NCBI RefSeq assembly: GCF_001905725.1
Contig: NZ_LIWB01000004.1
Coordinates: 310,001-374,000, forward strand
Direction: 5' to 3'
Length of the DNA stretch: 64,000 nt
From: Streptomyces sp. CB02400
GTDB lineage: Bacteria; Actinomycetota; Actinomycetes; Streptomycetales; Streptomycetaceae
Part shown: positions 47,338 to 56,106 of the stretch, piece after piece
Numbering within the stretch: position 1 is the stretch's first letter
Layout: each line of letters starts with the position of its first letter
The notes under the pieces: model-generated
Databases searched by the model: none
What the model saw: the letters and a program-made list of their open reading frames with translations, nothing else
What the model was told of the DNA's origin: nothing
Program-made: the position numbers and the translations under genes

Positions 47338-48204
47338 ATGACGTCCGCACCCGCGCCCACCGTGGAGCTCTCCGACGCCCCCGCCCTCGCGCCGCTCCTC
47401 GCCCGCGGCGCCCTGCTGTCCCCCTTCAAGCGCCCCCGTCCCGACGCCGCCCACCCCCGCACCCGGCTGGTGCTGCCCGCCCTGCGCGCCGACACCGCCC
47501 GGCTCGTCGCGTACGAGCGGGTGTGCGGCTTCCCGACCGGTTCCGCAAGCCACGAAGACGCGCTGCCGGTGACGTATCCGCACGTGCTGGGCTTCCCGCT
47601 CGCCATGCGCCTGATGAGCGGGCCGGACTTCCCGCTCCCGCTCCTCGGCCTCGTCCACACGTCGATACGGATCACCCGGCACCGGGCGGCACCGGCCACG
47701 GGCGCGTACGAGCTGACGGTGTACGTCGAAGGACTGGCCCCGCACCGGCGCGGCACGGAGGCCGCCGTGGTCACCGAGATGCGGGACGGCGGGGACGTCG
47801 TATGGGAGTCGCGGAGCACGTATCTGGCCCGCCACCGGACCACCTCCGGACACCGGAAGGGCCAGGAGGAAGAACGCGAGCCGCTGCCCGCCGTCGACGA
47901 GTGGCGGCTGGCCGGGGACGTCGGACGGCGCTACGGTGCCGCGTCCGGCGACCGCAACCCGATCCATCTGCACCCGCTCACCGCCCGGCTCTTCGGCTTC
48001 CCCCGCGCCATCGCGCACGGCATGTGGACCGTGGCCCGCTGCCTCGCCGCCCACGGCACCCCGGACGCGGCGGAGGTCCGCGCGGACTTCCGGGCGCCGG
48101 TGCTGCTGCCGGGGACGGTGACGTACGCGGCGGAGGGCGGACGCTTCGAACTACGCGGCGACGGCGGCCGGGTTCACGTGACCGGGGAGGTCGGCCCGCT
48201 CTGA
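47338..48204 (+). CDS. MaoC-like (R)-specific hydratase/dehydratase, HtdX type
   Basis: 288 aa double hot-dog protein. The hydratase-2 motif is clear in YGAASGDRNPIHLHPLTARLFGFPRAIAHGMW with the catalytic Asp and His. The N-terminal hot dog (LPVTYPHVLGFPLAMRLM) is a non-catalytic copy. It hydrates trans-2-enoyl thioesters, the step before the FabG4-like reductase. It follows fabG by 7 nt, so is co-transcribed. Its 3' end overlaps the convergent TetR gene by 31 nt. Confidence 0.9.
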   Translation: MTSAPAPTVELSDAPALAPLLARGALLSPFKRPRPDAAHPRTRLVLPALRADTARLVAYERVCGFPTGSASHEDALPVTYPHVLGFPLAMRLMSGPDFPLPLLGLVHTSIRITRHRAAPATGAYELTVYVEGLAPHRRGTEAAVVTEMRDGGDVVWESRSTYLARHRTTSGHRKGQEEEREPLPAVDEWRLAGDVGRRYGAASGDRNPIHLHPLTARLFGFPRAIAHGMWTVARCLAAHGTPDAAEVRADFRAPVLLPGTVTYAAEGGRFELRGDGGRVHVTGEVGPL

Positions 48205-48866
48205 GCCGTCTCCGGGCCGGGCTCGTCGTCCGGCGGGGTCCAGCGGCGGCCGGCCATCAGGTCGCCGAGCCCCGCCCAGGCGAAGTTCATCAGGGTCCCC
48301 GCCGACTGCCGGGCCGTGACACCGGGGGTGGCGTTGGCCCAGTCCGCGAGGGACTCGGCGGCCCCGACCAGGGCCTCCGCGAGCCCCGAGACCTCACGCT
48401 CGGGCAGATCCGGGTCCCGGTGGGCGTCGCGGGCGGCGACCAGGATGAGCTGCGTCACGAACGCCACGATCTCCGCGCGCATCGCGGCGACCTCGGCGGC
48501 GAACACCTCACCGTGGGTGCGGGCCTGGATGTGCAGCACCGCCCAGCCGTCCGGACGCCGGGCGGTGTGCGTGAAGAACGCCGTCAGACCCGACCAGAGC
48601 TGCCGGTCGGCCGGCAGCTCCGGGCGGGCACCGGCGCGCACGGCCTCGGTGAGGGCCTTCGCCTCACGCCGGATGCACGCGGTGAACAGGTCCTCCTTGG
48701 AGTTCAGATACAGGTACACCAACGGCTTGGACACGCCCGCCAGTTCGGCGATCTCGTCCATCGACGCGGCCATGTACCCCCGTTGACCGAAGGTCCGTAC
48801 GGCGGCGTCCAGCATCTGCTGTTCACGGACCGCACGCGGCATCCGCTTCGTCTTCACGGCACCCAT
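48174..48866 (-). CDS. TetR-family regulator of the fatty-acid cluster
   Basis: 230 aa. N-terminal TetR HTH: REQQMLDAAVRTFGQRGYMAASMDEIAELAGVSKPLVYLYLNSKEDLF (residues about 13-60). The C-terminal domain is a typical all-helical ligand domain, likely for an acyl-CoA. Convergent with, and overlapping, the htdX-like gene, so read-through transcripts would be antisense to each other. Likely binds TTACTCCAGAGTAA at 45980-45993. ATG at 48866. Confidence 0.9.
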   Translation of the reverse strand: MGAVKTKRMPRAVREQQMLDAAVRTFGQRGYMAASMDEIAELAGVSKPLVYLYLNSKEDLFTACIRREAKALTEAVRAGARPELPADRQLWSGLTAFFTHTARRPDGWAVLHIQARTHGEVFAAEVAAMRAEIVAFVTQLILVAARDAHRDPDLPEREVSGLAEALVGAAESLADWANATPGVTARQSAGTLMNFAWAGLGDLMAGRRWTPPDDEPGPETAQSGPTSPVT

Positions 48867-48890
48867 GGGACACAGCGTACGGTCCGTCCC

Positions 48891-49803
48891 TCACTCGGAG
48901 TCCCGGCCGCCGTGGCTCCGGTCACCGAGGACGGGCCGTTCGCCCGCCGTCAGCCGCGGCAGGAGCTGCGCGGTGAACAGCGTGGACAGCGCCGAGGTGT
49001 CGGTGCCGCCGTCGGTACGGACCACCACCGGCTGCGGGGCCTTCCCGGCCGGCCCGGCGCCCACCTCCAGGCGCCTGCGGGCCAGTTCGTACTGGAGCAC
49101 CGCCCGGTTGTCACGGTAGGCCTTGGCCAGGGCGCGCTGGGCGCGGGCCTCGTTCTCGGCGGCGATGAGCCCGCTGCGGCCGCGCGTCTCGATCTCGAAC
49201 CGCACCCGCTGGGCCTCGGTCTCCTGCCGCTCCAGCAACTGGGCGGCCTCCTCGCGGGCCCGGTTCAGCGCGGCCTTCACCTCGACGATCCGGGCGTCGC
49301 GCACCTTCTTGGCCCGCTCGATGTCCATGCCCAGGCTGTCGATGCGCCGCTTGCGGGTCAGGCCCCACTCCTGCTCGTAGGCGGTGCGCTCCTTGGCGAT
49401 CCGCTCCCGGGTGGCCAGGTGGTGCTGGTACTGCGTCGGAAGCCGCACGTCGGGGATGTTGCAGCCGGTGATGCGCACGCCGTGGCCGGAGAGCTGCCGG
49501 TTGAGCAGTTCCTGCATGTCGGCCACGTCCGAGCCGCGCAGGTCGTAGGCGCGCTGGGTGCGCATCCGGCGGGCCCGCTGCCGGATCGCGTCCTGTACGG
49601 CGCTGGACAGCACCCGTTCGGGATGTCCGCAGCGAGCAGCAACGGGTCCAGGACCCACTCCTGCTCACTGACCAGGAACGGTGCCACAGGTAGTGTCGGC
49701 CGGCGTCCAGGGTGCGGGTGACGGCGCCGTAGCGGGTCAGCACACCGTTGGTGCCCTGCTCGACAGGGGGACAGGAGTAAGGGGCGCCTCCAGCAACGGT
49801 CAC
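48891..49803 (-). pseudogene. broken SPFH/band-7 domain gene
   Basis: The distal 255 codons (48891-49658) encode the end of an SPFH protein: RVLSSAVQDAIRQRARRMRT, RITGCNIPDVRLP and a long charged coiled coil (RERIAKERTAYEQEWG...). The N-terminal part (VEQGTNGVLTRYGAVTRTLD, GRHYLWH, from about 49760 down) is in a different frame, and the stretch between is too short for a complete prohibitin fold of about 350 aa. A deletion plus frameshift is therefore likely. The original function would be membrane microdomain scaffolding. No intact membrane anchor remains. Confidence 0.6.
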
Positions 49804-49830
49804 CTGTCGGTGGTTGCCGGGAAGCGCCCC
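49781..49830. terminator. long imperfect hairpin beyond the dctA-like gene
   Basis: Arms ggggcgcctccagcaac (49781-49797) and gttgccgggaagcgcccc (49813-49830) pair at nearly every position with one bulge. The hairpin begins 23 nt after the leftward transporter stop codon, so it is probably that gene's terminator. It also covers the old 5' end of the SPFH pseudogene. Confidence 0.6.
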
Positions 49831-49852
49831 TCACACCCGGGGACGGGGACGG

Positions 49853-51169
49853 TCAGGCCACCGCGGGGACCCGCCGGGGCTCGTCGGCCGGGTTCTCGTC
49901 GACCGGCGAGGCGTGGACCGAGTCGTACGCCTTCCGGTCGAGCAGTCCCTCACGGGCGGAGACGATGACCGGGACCAGGGCCTGGCCCGCGACGTTGGTC
50001 GCGGTGCGGATCATGTCCAGGATCGGGTCGATGGCGAGGAGCAGGCCCACGCCCTCCATGGGCAGGCCCAGGGTGGAGAGGGTGAGGGTGAGCATGACCG
50101 TGGCGCCGGTGAGGCCGGCCGTGGCGGCGGAGCCCACCACCGAGACGAACGCGATCAGCAGGTAGTCGCCGACGCCGAGCTGGATGTCGAAGATCTGGGC
50201 GACGAAGATCGCGGCGATGGCCGGGTAGATGGCGGCGCAGCCGTCCATCTTCGTCGTCGCGCCGAACGGGACGGCGAAGGAGGCGTACTCCTTCGGTACG
50301 CCGAGGCGCTCGGTGACCTTCTGGGTGAGCGGCATGGTGCCGACGGAGGAGCGGGAGACGAAGGCGAGCTGGATCGCGGGCCAGGCGCCCTTGAAGAACT
50401 GCACCGGGCTGACCTTGGCCACGGTCGCCAGCAGCGCCGGGTAGACGCCGAAGAGGACGAGCGCGCAGCCGACGTAGATGTCGGCGGTGAAGGTGGCGTA
50501 CTTGCCGATCAGGTCCCAGCCGTAGGTGGCGATGGCGTTGCCGATGAGGCCGACGGTGCCGAGCGGGGCGAGGCGGATGACCCACCACAGGGCCTTCTGG
50601 AGGAGTTCGAGGACGGACTCGCTCAGGTTGAGGATCGGCTGGGCCTTCTCGCCGAGCTGGAGGGCGGCGATACCGGCGACGGCGGCCATGAAGACGATCT
50701 GGAGGACGTTCAGCTCGGTGAACGGCGTGATCACGTCGGTCGGCACGATGCCGGTCAGGAAGTCGATCCAGGAGCCGGACTTCTCCGGTGCGGCGCCGTC
50801 CGCCGGGGTGAGGCCGGTGCCGGCGCCCGGGTTGGTGACCAGGCCGATGACCAGGCCGATCGCCACCGCGATCAGCGAGGTGATCATGAACCAGAGGAGG
50901 GTGCGCGAGGCCAGCCGGGCCGCGTTGTTGACCTTCCGCAGGTTGGTGATGGAGACCAGGATCGCGAAGAAGACGAGCGGGGCGACGGCCAGCTTCAGCA
51001 GGCCGATGAAGGTGCCGCCGACCTTCTCCAGGGTGGTGACCAGCCAGGAGACGTCCTGGCTGCGGGCGAGCCAGCCGAGCAGGACGCCCAGGACGAGGCC
51101 GGCGAGTATCTGGGCCCAGAAGGGCGCGCGTATGGGCAGCTTGAACTGCGTGTTCGTGGACACGGACAT
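49853..51169 (-). CDS. dicarboxylate/amino acid:cation symporter (DAACS family)
   Basis: 438 aa from ATG 51169 (upstream frame is Pro-rich and unlikely). The glutamate-transporter fold is recognised by the serine-rich re-entrant loop SRSSVGTMPLTQKV (HP1), the TM7 motif FGATTKMDGCAAIY and the HP2/TM8 segment AIDPILDMIRTATNVAGQALVP. It imports C4-dicarboxylates, glutamate or aspartate with Na+ or H+; the NMDG-type motif here is TTKMDGCA. It is monocistronic between two strong hairpins. Confidence 0.92.
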   Translation of the reverse strand: MSVSTNTQFKLPIRAPFWAQILAGLVLGVLLGWLARSQDVSWLVTTLEKVGGTFIGLLKLAVAPLVFFAILVSITNLRKVNNAARLASRTLLWFMITSLIAVAIGLVIGLVTNPGAGTGLTPADGAAPEKSGSWIDFLTGIVPTDVITPFTELNVLQIVFMAAVAGIAALQLGEKAQPILNLSESVLELLQKALWWVIRLAPLGTVGLIGNAIATYGWDLIGKYATFTADIYVGCALVLFGVYPALLATVAKVSPVQFFKGAWPAIQLAFVSRSSVGTMPLTQKVTERLGVPKEYASFAVPFGATTKMDGCAAIYPAIAAIFVAQIFDIQLGVGDYLLIAFVSVVGSAATAGLTGATVMLTLTLSTLGLPMEGVGLLLAIDPILDMIRTATNVAGQALVPVIVSAREGLLDRKAYDSVHASPVDENPADEPRRVPAVA

Positions 51170-51423
51170 GCTCCGTTGAGGGGGGACGCGTAAGGAAGGT
51201 GACGTGGGACCGGGTGACGCGGGTGGCGGCGGAACGTCAGGGACGACAGTTCGCGGCGGTGACCCGGCAGAGGTCCACGTGCAGGCGCGCCACGAGCGGA
51301 ACACTCCGGGGCGTGGGGAACACGGCTGCTGACTTCACCCGAAGACCGTAACACCTGAGCTTTGGGATCCTCAAAGCCTTGCTTTGAGAGGTGGGGAACC
51401 AAAGGCACCCATACAACGCAAAG

Positions 51424-51459
51424 CGCCCCGGTTTCCAGGGAAGTTCGGAAACCGGGGCG
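51424..51459. terminator. intrinsic terminator after the DUF4229 gene
   Basis: Perfect 13-bp stem, CGCCCCGGTTTCC (51424-51436) with GGAAACCGGGGCG (51447-51459), 10-nt loop, located 30 nt after the leftward stop codon; on the minus strand it is followed by CTTTGCG. Confidence 0.8.
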
Positions 51460-51489
51460 ACCGAGTGCGGTGCGCGGGTGTGACGTACG

Positions 51490-51801
51490 TTACGAGGCCT
51501 GGCCCTGCGCCTGCCCCTGCGTGCGGGCGGCCTCGTCGGCCGTGTCCTCCATGTTGCGGTTGGCCTCCAGGTTGGCCTTGGCCCGGTCCACCCGCTGCAC
51601 GATCCGCTCGGAGGCCCGGTCCCGCTCCTTGCGGAGCACGACGAAGCTGATCGGGGCCGAGATCAGCAGCGCGAGCAGTACGATCCACAGGCCGTTGGAG
51701 TCGCCGAGGCCGCGCGGGGCGAGGCCGGAGTAGACGAGGCCCCAGACGACCACGAGGCAGCCCACGAAGATCCCGAGGCGCATCAGTGTGTAGCGGAGCA
51801 T
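51490..51801 (-). CDS. DUF4229 family membrane protein
   Basis: 103 aa from ATG 51801. Two membrane helices (LMRLGIFVGCLVVVWGLVYSGL and WIVLLALLISAPISFVVL) are followed by a charged, probably cytosolic helix (RKERDRASERIVQRVDRAKANLEANRNM) and a Gln/Ala tail. This matches the actinobacterial DUF4229 family, whose function is unknown. A GTG 9 nt upstream is an alternative start. Monocistronic with its own terminator. Confidence 0.8.
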   Translation of the reverse strand: MLRYTLMRLGIFVGCLVVVWGLVYSGLAPRGLGDSNGLWIVLLALLISAPISFVVLRKERDRASERIVQRVDRAKANLEANRNMEDTADEAARTQGQAQGQAS

Positions 51802-51897
51802 CTCATCCACTCTTCCCTGCGTACGGTCAGAACGTCCCAAAGGGACGACGTCCAGTGAAGCACGACCGGGCACGGATCTTTCAGCGGGGTACGGGGC

Positions 51898-52422
51898 TCA
51901 GGTCAGCGGCAGCAGCATGACGACGTCGTCGCGGTCGTCGCCCGGGGCCACGCGGATGGCGTCCGGGACCCGGCCGACCTCCTTGTAGCCGCAGGAGGCG
52001 TAGAAGCGCTCCAGGCCGAGGCCGCCGCGGCAGGTGAGCCGTATCGCCTCGATGCCGTCGACGGTGCGGGCGGACTCCTCGGCGGCGGCGAGCAGGTCAC
52101 GGCCGTAGCCCTTGCCCTGGTGGCGGGGGTGGACCATCACCGTGTAGAGCCAGAGCCAGTGGGTCATCAGGTGGTGGGTGTTGAAGGTGAGGAACGCCGT
52201 CGCGGCCACCCTGCCCTCCTCGTCGTGCCCGACGAGGAGGCGCGAGCGCTCCTCCGCCATCGACACGAACTGGCGCACCAGGCCGGGGCGGATGTCCTCA
52301 CGGGTCACGGGCGGTACGAAGCCGACGGCTCCGCCGGCGTTGGTGACATCGGTCCACAGGTCGAGGACGCCGTCGCGGAGTTCGGGGGTGACGACGGGAT
52401 CGAAGGTAAAAGTAAGGGGCAT
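51898..52422 (-). CDS. GNAT family N-acetyltransferase
   Basis: 174 aa. Acetyl-CoA-binding motif A is visible: [28 protein letters not shown], followed by [25 protein letters not shown]. Substrate unknown; such genes near DNA-repair or housekeeping genes are often metabolite or protein acetylases. ATG at 52422, 16 nt after the udgX stop, so the two may share a transcript. Confidence 0.85.
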   Translation of the reverse strand: MPLTFTFDPVVTPELRDGVLDLWTDVTNAGGAVGFVPPVTREDIRPGLVRQFVSMAEERSRLLVGHDEEGRVAATAFLTFNTHHLMTHWLWLYTVMVHPRHQGKGYGRDLLAAAEESARTVDGIEAIRLTCRGGLGLERFYASCGYKEVGRVPDAIRVAPGDDRDDVVMLLPLT

Positions 52423-52438
52423 GCGGCGATACTAACCA

Positions 52439-53077
52439 TTACCCCAGGGCTTGTGCAGCTACTTTCAGGTCGGCGACCAGTCCGCGGTACGCCGCCTCCC
52501 TGTCGTCCGCCCGCAGCACCGCCGAGGGGTGGACCGTGGGCACCAGCCGCTCGGGGCGCCCGTGGATCTCCTCCTCCAGCACCGTGCCGCGCACCCGGGT
52601 GACCCGGAACGAGGAGCCGAGCAGCGCCTTTCCGGCGGTGGCGCCCAGTACGACGACGATCTCGGGCTCGACGAGGGCCAGCTCGGCGGCGAGCCAAGGG
52701 GCGCAGGCGGTCGCCTCGCGCCGGGTGGGGGACTTGTGGATGCGGCGCTTGTGGGGATCGGCCCGGGTGAACTTGAAGTGTTTGACGGCGTTGGTGACGT
52801 ACGCGTCCGCCGGGTTCAGGCCGGCTTCTTCGAGCGCCCGGTCGAGCAGTTTGCCCGCGGGGCCGACGAAGGGTTCGCCCTGGCGGTCCTCCTGGTCACC
52901 GGGCTGCTCGCCGATGAGCATGACGCGGGCGTGGGGGTTTCCGGTGCCGAACACGGTCTGCGTGGCGTCCCTGTGCAGGGGGCAGCCTCGGCAGTCGGCG
53001 GCTGCCTTGCGCAGGGCGGGGAGGCCGCCGCGGGACGGCACGAAGGGTTCCGCCGTGTAGGCGTCTTCGGAGGCCAT
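52439..53077 (-). CDS. udgX: uracil-DNA glycosylase UdgX (cross-linking type)
   Basis: 212 aa from ATG 53077. The family-4-like fold has an N-terminal CxxC (C29, C32) and C125 for a [4Fe-4S] cluster, motif [21 protein letters not shown], and [10 protein letters not shown] near the end. The diagnostic R-loop KRRIH (residues 110-114) is present; in mycobacterial UdgX the histidine of this loop covalently captures the abasic site after uracil excision, so the enzyme is used once. His114 is the predicted attacker. Downstream in the same direction is a GNAT gene. Confidence 0.92.
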   Translation of the reverse strand: MASEDAYTAEPFVPSRGGLPALRKAAADCRGCPLHRDATQTVFGTGNPHARVMLIGEQPGDQEDRQGEPFVGPAGKLLDRALEEAGLNPADAYVTNAVKHFKFTRADPHKRRIHKSPTRREATACAPWLAAELALVEPEIVVVLGATAGKALLGSSFRVTRVRGTVLEEEIHGRPERLVPTVHPSAVLRADDREAAYRGLVADLKVAAQALG

Positions 53078-53261
53078 GGCGGCCGGGTACCCGCCGCGGG
53101 GCTTCGGACCCGTGCCGGCTGCGGCTGAGTGGGGGCTGGTCGCGCAGTCCCCCGCTCCCCTTATAGGTGGGACCAGGCACCCCGCGCTGTTCACTTGCCG
53201 AGCGCCGGGCCTCGCTTTTCGAGGTGCCGAGTCGGGTGGTGGGTGGGCGCAGGCCGGGGGT

Positions 53262-53310
53262 CCAGGGGGCGGGGGCCCCCTGGCGGGGTCGAAGGGGCGG
53301 AGCCCCTTCG
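53262..53310. terminator. pair of adjacent GC hairpins (streptomycete intergenic repeat type)
   Basis: CCAGGGGGC/GCCCCCTGG (53262-53283) and CGAAGGGGC/GCCCCTTCG (53290-53310) are two perfect stems with short loops, ending right at the mqnE stop codon. Similar GGGGC-GGA-GCCCC pairs are scattered through Streptomyces genomes; here they probably end mqnE transcription. Confidence 0.65.
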
Positions 53311-53312
53311 CC

Positions 53313-54476
53313 TCACACCCGCATCGGCTGGGGGGACTCCCGACGCGCCGGGTCGGGACCGTCGTACTCCCGGATCACCTCGTACCGGGTGTTCCGTTCC
53401 ACCGGCTGGAACCCCGCGTCACGGATGAGGTCCAGCAGATCCTCACGGGTGAGCTTGTTCGGCGTACCGAAGTCGTCCGCGTCATGCGTGATCTTGTACT
53501 CGACCACCGACCCGTCCATGTCGTCCGCCCCGTGCTGCAGCGCGAGCTGCGCCGTCTGCACGCCGTGCATCACCCAGAACACCTTGACGTGCGGAACGTT
53601 GTCGAACAGCAGCCGCGACACCGCGAACGTCTTCAGCGCCTCCGCCCCGGTCGCCATCTGCGTCCGCGCCTGGAGCCGGTTGCGTACCTTGCCGTCCTTC
53701 ATGTCCACGAAGTCGTGCTGGTAGCGCAGCGGGATGAAGACCTGGAAACCGCCGGTCTCGTCCTGGAGTTCACGCAGCCGCAGCACGTGGTCCACGCGGT
53801 GGCGGGGCTCCTCGATGTGGCCGTACAGCATGGTGCACGGCGTCTTGAGCCCCTTCTCGTGCGCCAGCCGGTGGATCCTCGACCAGTCCTCCCAGTGGGT
53901 CCGGTGGTCGACGATGTGCTGCCGCACCTCCCAGTCGAAGATCTCCGCGCCACCGCCGGTGAGGGACTCCAGACCGGCGTCGATCAGCTCGTCCAGGATG
54001 TCGGAGGCGGACATCCCGGAGATCGTCTCGAAGTGATGGATCTCCGTCGCCGTGAACGCCTTCAGCGAGACCTCCGGCAGCGCGGCCTTCAACTCCCTGA
54101 GCGAGCGCGGGTAGTAGCGCCACGGCAGGTTGGGGTGCAGCCCGTTGACGATGTGCAGCTCGGTGAGGTTCTCCGACTCCATCGCCTTGGCGAGCTTCAC
54201 CGCCTCCTCGATGCGCATCGTGTACGCGTCCTTCTCCCCCGGCTTGCGCTGGAAGGAGCAGTACGCGCAGGAGGCGGTGCACACGTTCGTCATGTTGAGG
54301 TGACGGTTGACGTTGAAGTGCACGACGTCGCCGTTCAGCCGCGTCCGCACCTCGTGCGCCAGCCCGCCCAGCCAGGCCAGGTCGTCCGACTCGTACAGCG
54401 CGATGCCGTCCTCACGGGTCAGGCGTTCGCCCGCCCTGACCTTCTCCTCCAGCTCGCGCTTGAGCCCGACGTCCAT
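53313..54476 (-). CDS. mqnE: aminofutalosine synthase
   Basis: 387 aa radical-SAM enzyme joining 3-enolpyruvylbenzoate to adenosine-derived radical to make aminofutalosine, the second step after MqnA. The cluster motif is C66, C70, C73 (NVCTASCAYCSF); ELHIVNGLHPNLPW and ESLTGGGAEIFDWEVR distinguish it from MqnC. ATG at 54476. Followed by a double hairpin; 50 nt downstream of the Lrp gene on the same strand. Confidence 0.94.
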   Translation of the reverse strand: MDVGLKRELEEKVRAGERLTREDGIALYESDDLAWLGGLAHEVRTRLNGDVVHFNVNRHLNMTNVCTASCAYCSFQRKPGEKDAYTMRIEEAVKLAKAMESENLTELHIVNGLHPNLPWRYYPRSLRELKAALPEVSLKAFTATEIHHFETISGMSASDILDELIDAGLESLTGGGAEIFDWEVRQHIVDHRTHWEDWSRIHRLAHEKGLKTPCTMLYGHIEEPRHRVDHVLRLRELQDETGGFQVFIPLRYQHDFVDMKDGKVRNRLQARTQMATGAEALKTFAVSRLLFDNVPHVKVFWVMHGVQTAQLALQHGADDMDGSVVEYKITHDADDFGTPNKLTREDLLDLIRDAGFQPVERNTRYEVIREYDGPDPARRESPQPMRV

Positions 54477-54526
54477 GCCGATCCCTCTTTCCCTCTTAGG
54501 CAGACCTGGTCAACCGTACGCCCCGG

Positions 54527-54985
54527 CTACTCCACTTCTTCCGGCAGCTCACCGACGCGGTTCTCCCACTTGGTGGAGAGCACGATGGTCGTACGGGTCC
54601 GGGAGACGCCCTTGGTGCCGGACAGCCGGCGGATGATCTTCTCCAGGCCGTCCACGTCGGTCGCCCGCACCTTGAGCATGAAGGAGTCGTCGCCGGCGAT
54701 GAACCAGCAGTCCTCGATCTCCTGCAGGTCCTTCAGCCGCTGCGCCACGTCCTCGTGGTCGGCGGCGTCGGAGAGCGAGATGCCGATCAGGGCGGTGACG
54801 CCGAGGCCGAGCGAGGCGGCGTCCACGGTGGCGCGGTAGCCGGTGATGACACCGGCCGCCTCCAGCCGGTTGATGCGGTCGGTGACGCTGGGGCCCGACA
54901 GTCCGACGAGGCGTCCCAGCTCCGCGTAGGAGGCCCGGCCGTTCTCTCTCAGGGCCTGGATGAGCTGCCTGTCCACCGCGTCCAT
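54527..54985 (-). CDS. Lrp/AsnC family transcriptional regulator
   Basis: 152 aa from ATG 54985 (GGAAGG 9 nt upstream; a GTG at 55033 would add 16 residues). HTH: LIQALRENGRASYAELGRLVGLSGPSVTDRINRLEAAGVI; C-terminal RAM ligand domain: DCWFIAGDDSFMLKVRATDVDGLEKII. Usually octameric and responsive to amino acids. Its place between mqnE and the ubiX-like gene suggests it could control the menaquinone genes around it, but that is inference. Confidence 0.9.
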   Translation of the reverse strand: MDAVDRQLIQALRENGRASYAELGRLVGLSGPSVTDRINRLEAAGVITGYRATVDAASLGLGVTALIGISLSDAADHEDVAQRLKDLQEIEDCWFIAGDDSFMLKVRATDVDGLEKIIRRLSGTKGVSRTRTTIVLSTKWENRVGELPEEVE

Positions 54986-55057
54986 CGAATCGAAGCCTTC
55001 CACTGGAACTGAAGAGGTCTGAAAGTTCTGCACGTGCCGGGGTGTTGCGGGAAGTGC

Positions 55058-55708
55058 TCAGTCCGTGCGGGATCCGCCGCCGAGTTCGCCCTTCCAGCGA
55101 CGGTAGAGCCGGTGCTCGACACCCGCCGCGTCGAGTACGCGTCCGGCGACGAAGTCCACCAGGTCCTGGATGTGCGTCGCGCCCGCGTAGAAGGCCGGCG
55201 AGGCGGGCACCACGGTCGCGCCCGCGTCGTCCAGCGTCACCAGGTGCCGCAGGGTCTGGCCGTTCAGCGGGGTCTCCCGTACGGCCACGATCAGCGTGCG
55301 CCCCTCCTTCAGGGTGACGCTCGCCGCCCGCTGCAACAGGTCCTTGGACAGCCCGAGCGCCACCCCGGCCACACAGGCCGTGGAGGCGGGCACGATCAGC
55401 ATGCCCTTGCTCGGATACGACCCCGAGGACGGCCCGGCCGCGAGGTCACCGGCGGCCCAGTGCCGTACGCCGTCGAGGTCGACGGTGAACGTGTCCGGCT
55501 TGCCGTCCGCGCCTCGGGACAGCCATTCCCGCAGGTCGTCCCGCCAGTGGGCGTCCCGGAAGGCGAGGCCGGTCTCGTCCAGCAGGGTGAGCCGGGAGGC
55601 CCGGCTGACGACGAGGTCGACACTCTCGCCCGCCGCCAGAAGCGCACGCAGCACAGCGGCTGCGTAGGGCGTCCCGGATGCCCCGGACACCCCCACGATC
55701 CAAGGCAT
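55058..55708 (-). CDS. UbiX-family flavin prenyltransferase
   Basis: 216 aa from ATG 55708 (AGGAG 10 nt upstream). WIVGVSGASGTPYAAAVLRAL is the flavin-binding start, and KGMLIVPASTACVAGVALGLSKDLLQRAA and RETPLNGQTL are family marks. UbiX makes prenylated FMN for UbiD-type decarboxylases; the ubiD-like gene lies 1.3 kb upstream. In streptomycetes this set belongs to the late futalosine menaquinone route, in which the naphthoate ring is decarboxylated. Confidence 0.92.
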   Translation of the reverse strand: MPWIVGVSGASGTPYAAAVLRALLAAGESVDLVVSRASRLTLLDETGLAFRDAHWRDDLREWLSRGADGKPDTFTVDLDGVRHWAAGDLAAGPSSGSYPSKGMLIVPASTACVAGVALGLSKDLLQRAASVTLKEGRTLIVAVRETPLNGQTLRHLVTLDDAGATVVPASPAFYAGATHIQDLVDFVAGRVLDAAGVEHRLYRRWKGELGGGSRTD

Positions 55709-55882
55709 GCGCCGCGTTTCTCCTGCGTTCACATCTTGAGCCTACCGGCGGACGGCAGGCAGCCGCGCTCAGGACCGGTCGGAGGCCCCACCGGCGGTAC
55801 ATGGCCACCGGTCGGGCCTCGATCTCGTACCGCCGTGCCCCGGGTGGATAGAGTGCCGGTGCGACGCGATGAGGGGGACACG

Positions 55883-56083
55883 GTGGCCAAGGTCAATATC
55901 AGTCTCGACGCCGAACTCGTGGTGGAAGTGATGGTCCTGGCGGGGGTCGGCTCGCCCCAGGACGCGATCGAGGTGGTCGTACGGGACTACATCGCCCGCG
56001 GCCACCGCACCGAGGCGCGCACCGAACTCAGGGACCAGGGCCTGCGCGAGGTCGACGCCAAGCCGCAGGAGCCCCAGGGCTGA
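55883..56083 (+). CDS. VapB-like (DUF2191-type) antitoxin, without a toxin gene
   Basis: 66 aa from GTG 55883, preceded by GAGGGGGACAC. VNISLDAELVVEVMVLAGVGSPQDAIEVVVRDYI has the ribbon-helix-helix pattern of VapB antitoxins; the C-terminus is polar (RTELRDQGLREVD). No PIN-domain vapC is adjacent; instead it sits alone on the plus strand within the menaquinone gene group, convergent to the mqnP-like gene. It may be a solitary DNA-binding regulator. Confidence 0.75.
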   Translation: MAKVNISLDAELVVEVMVLAGVGSPQDAIEVVVRDYIARGHRTEARTELRDQGLREVDAKPQEPQG

Positions 56084-56106
56084 GTCCCCGGCCGCGCACC
56101 GGCGCC

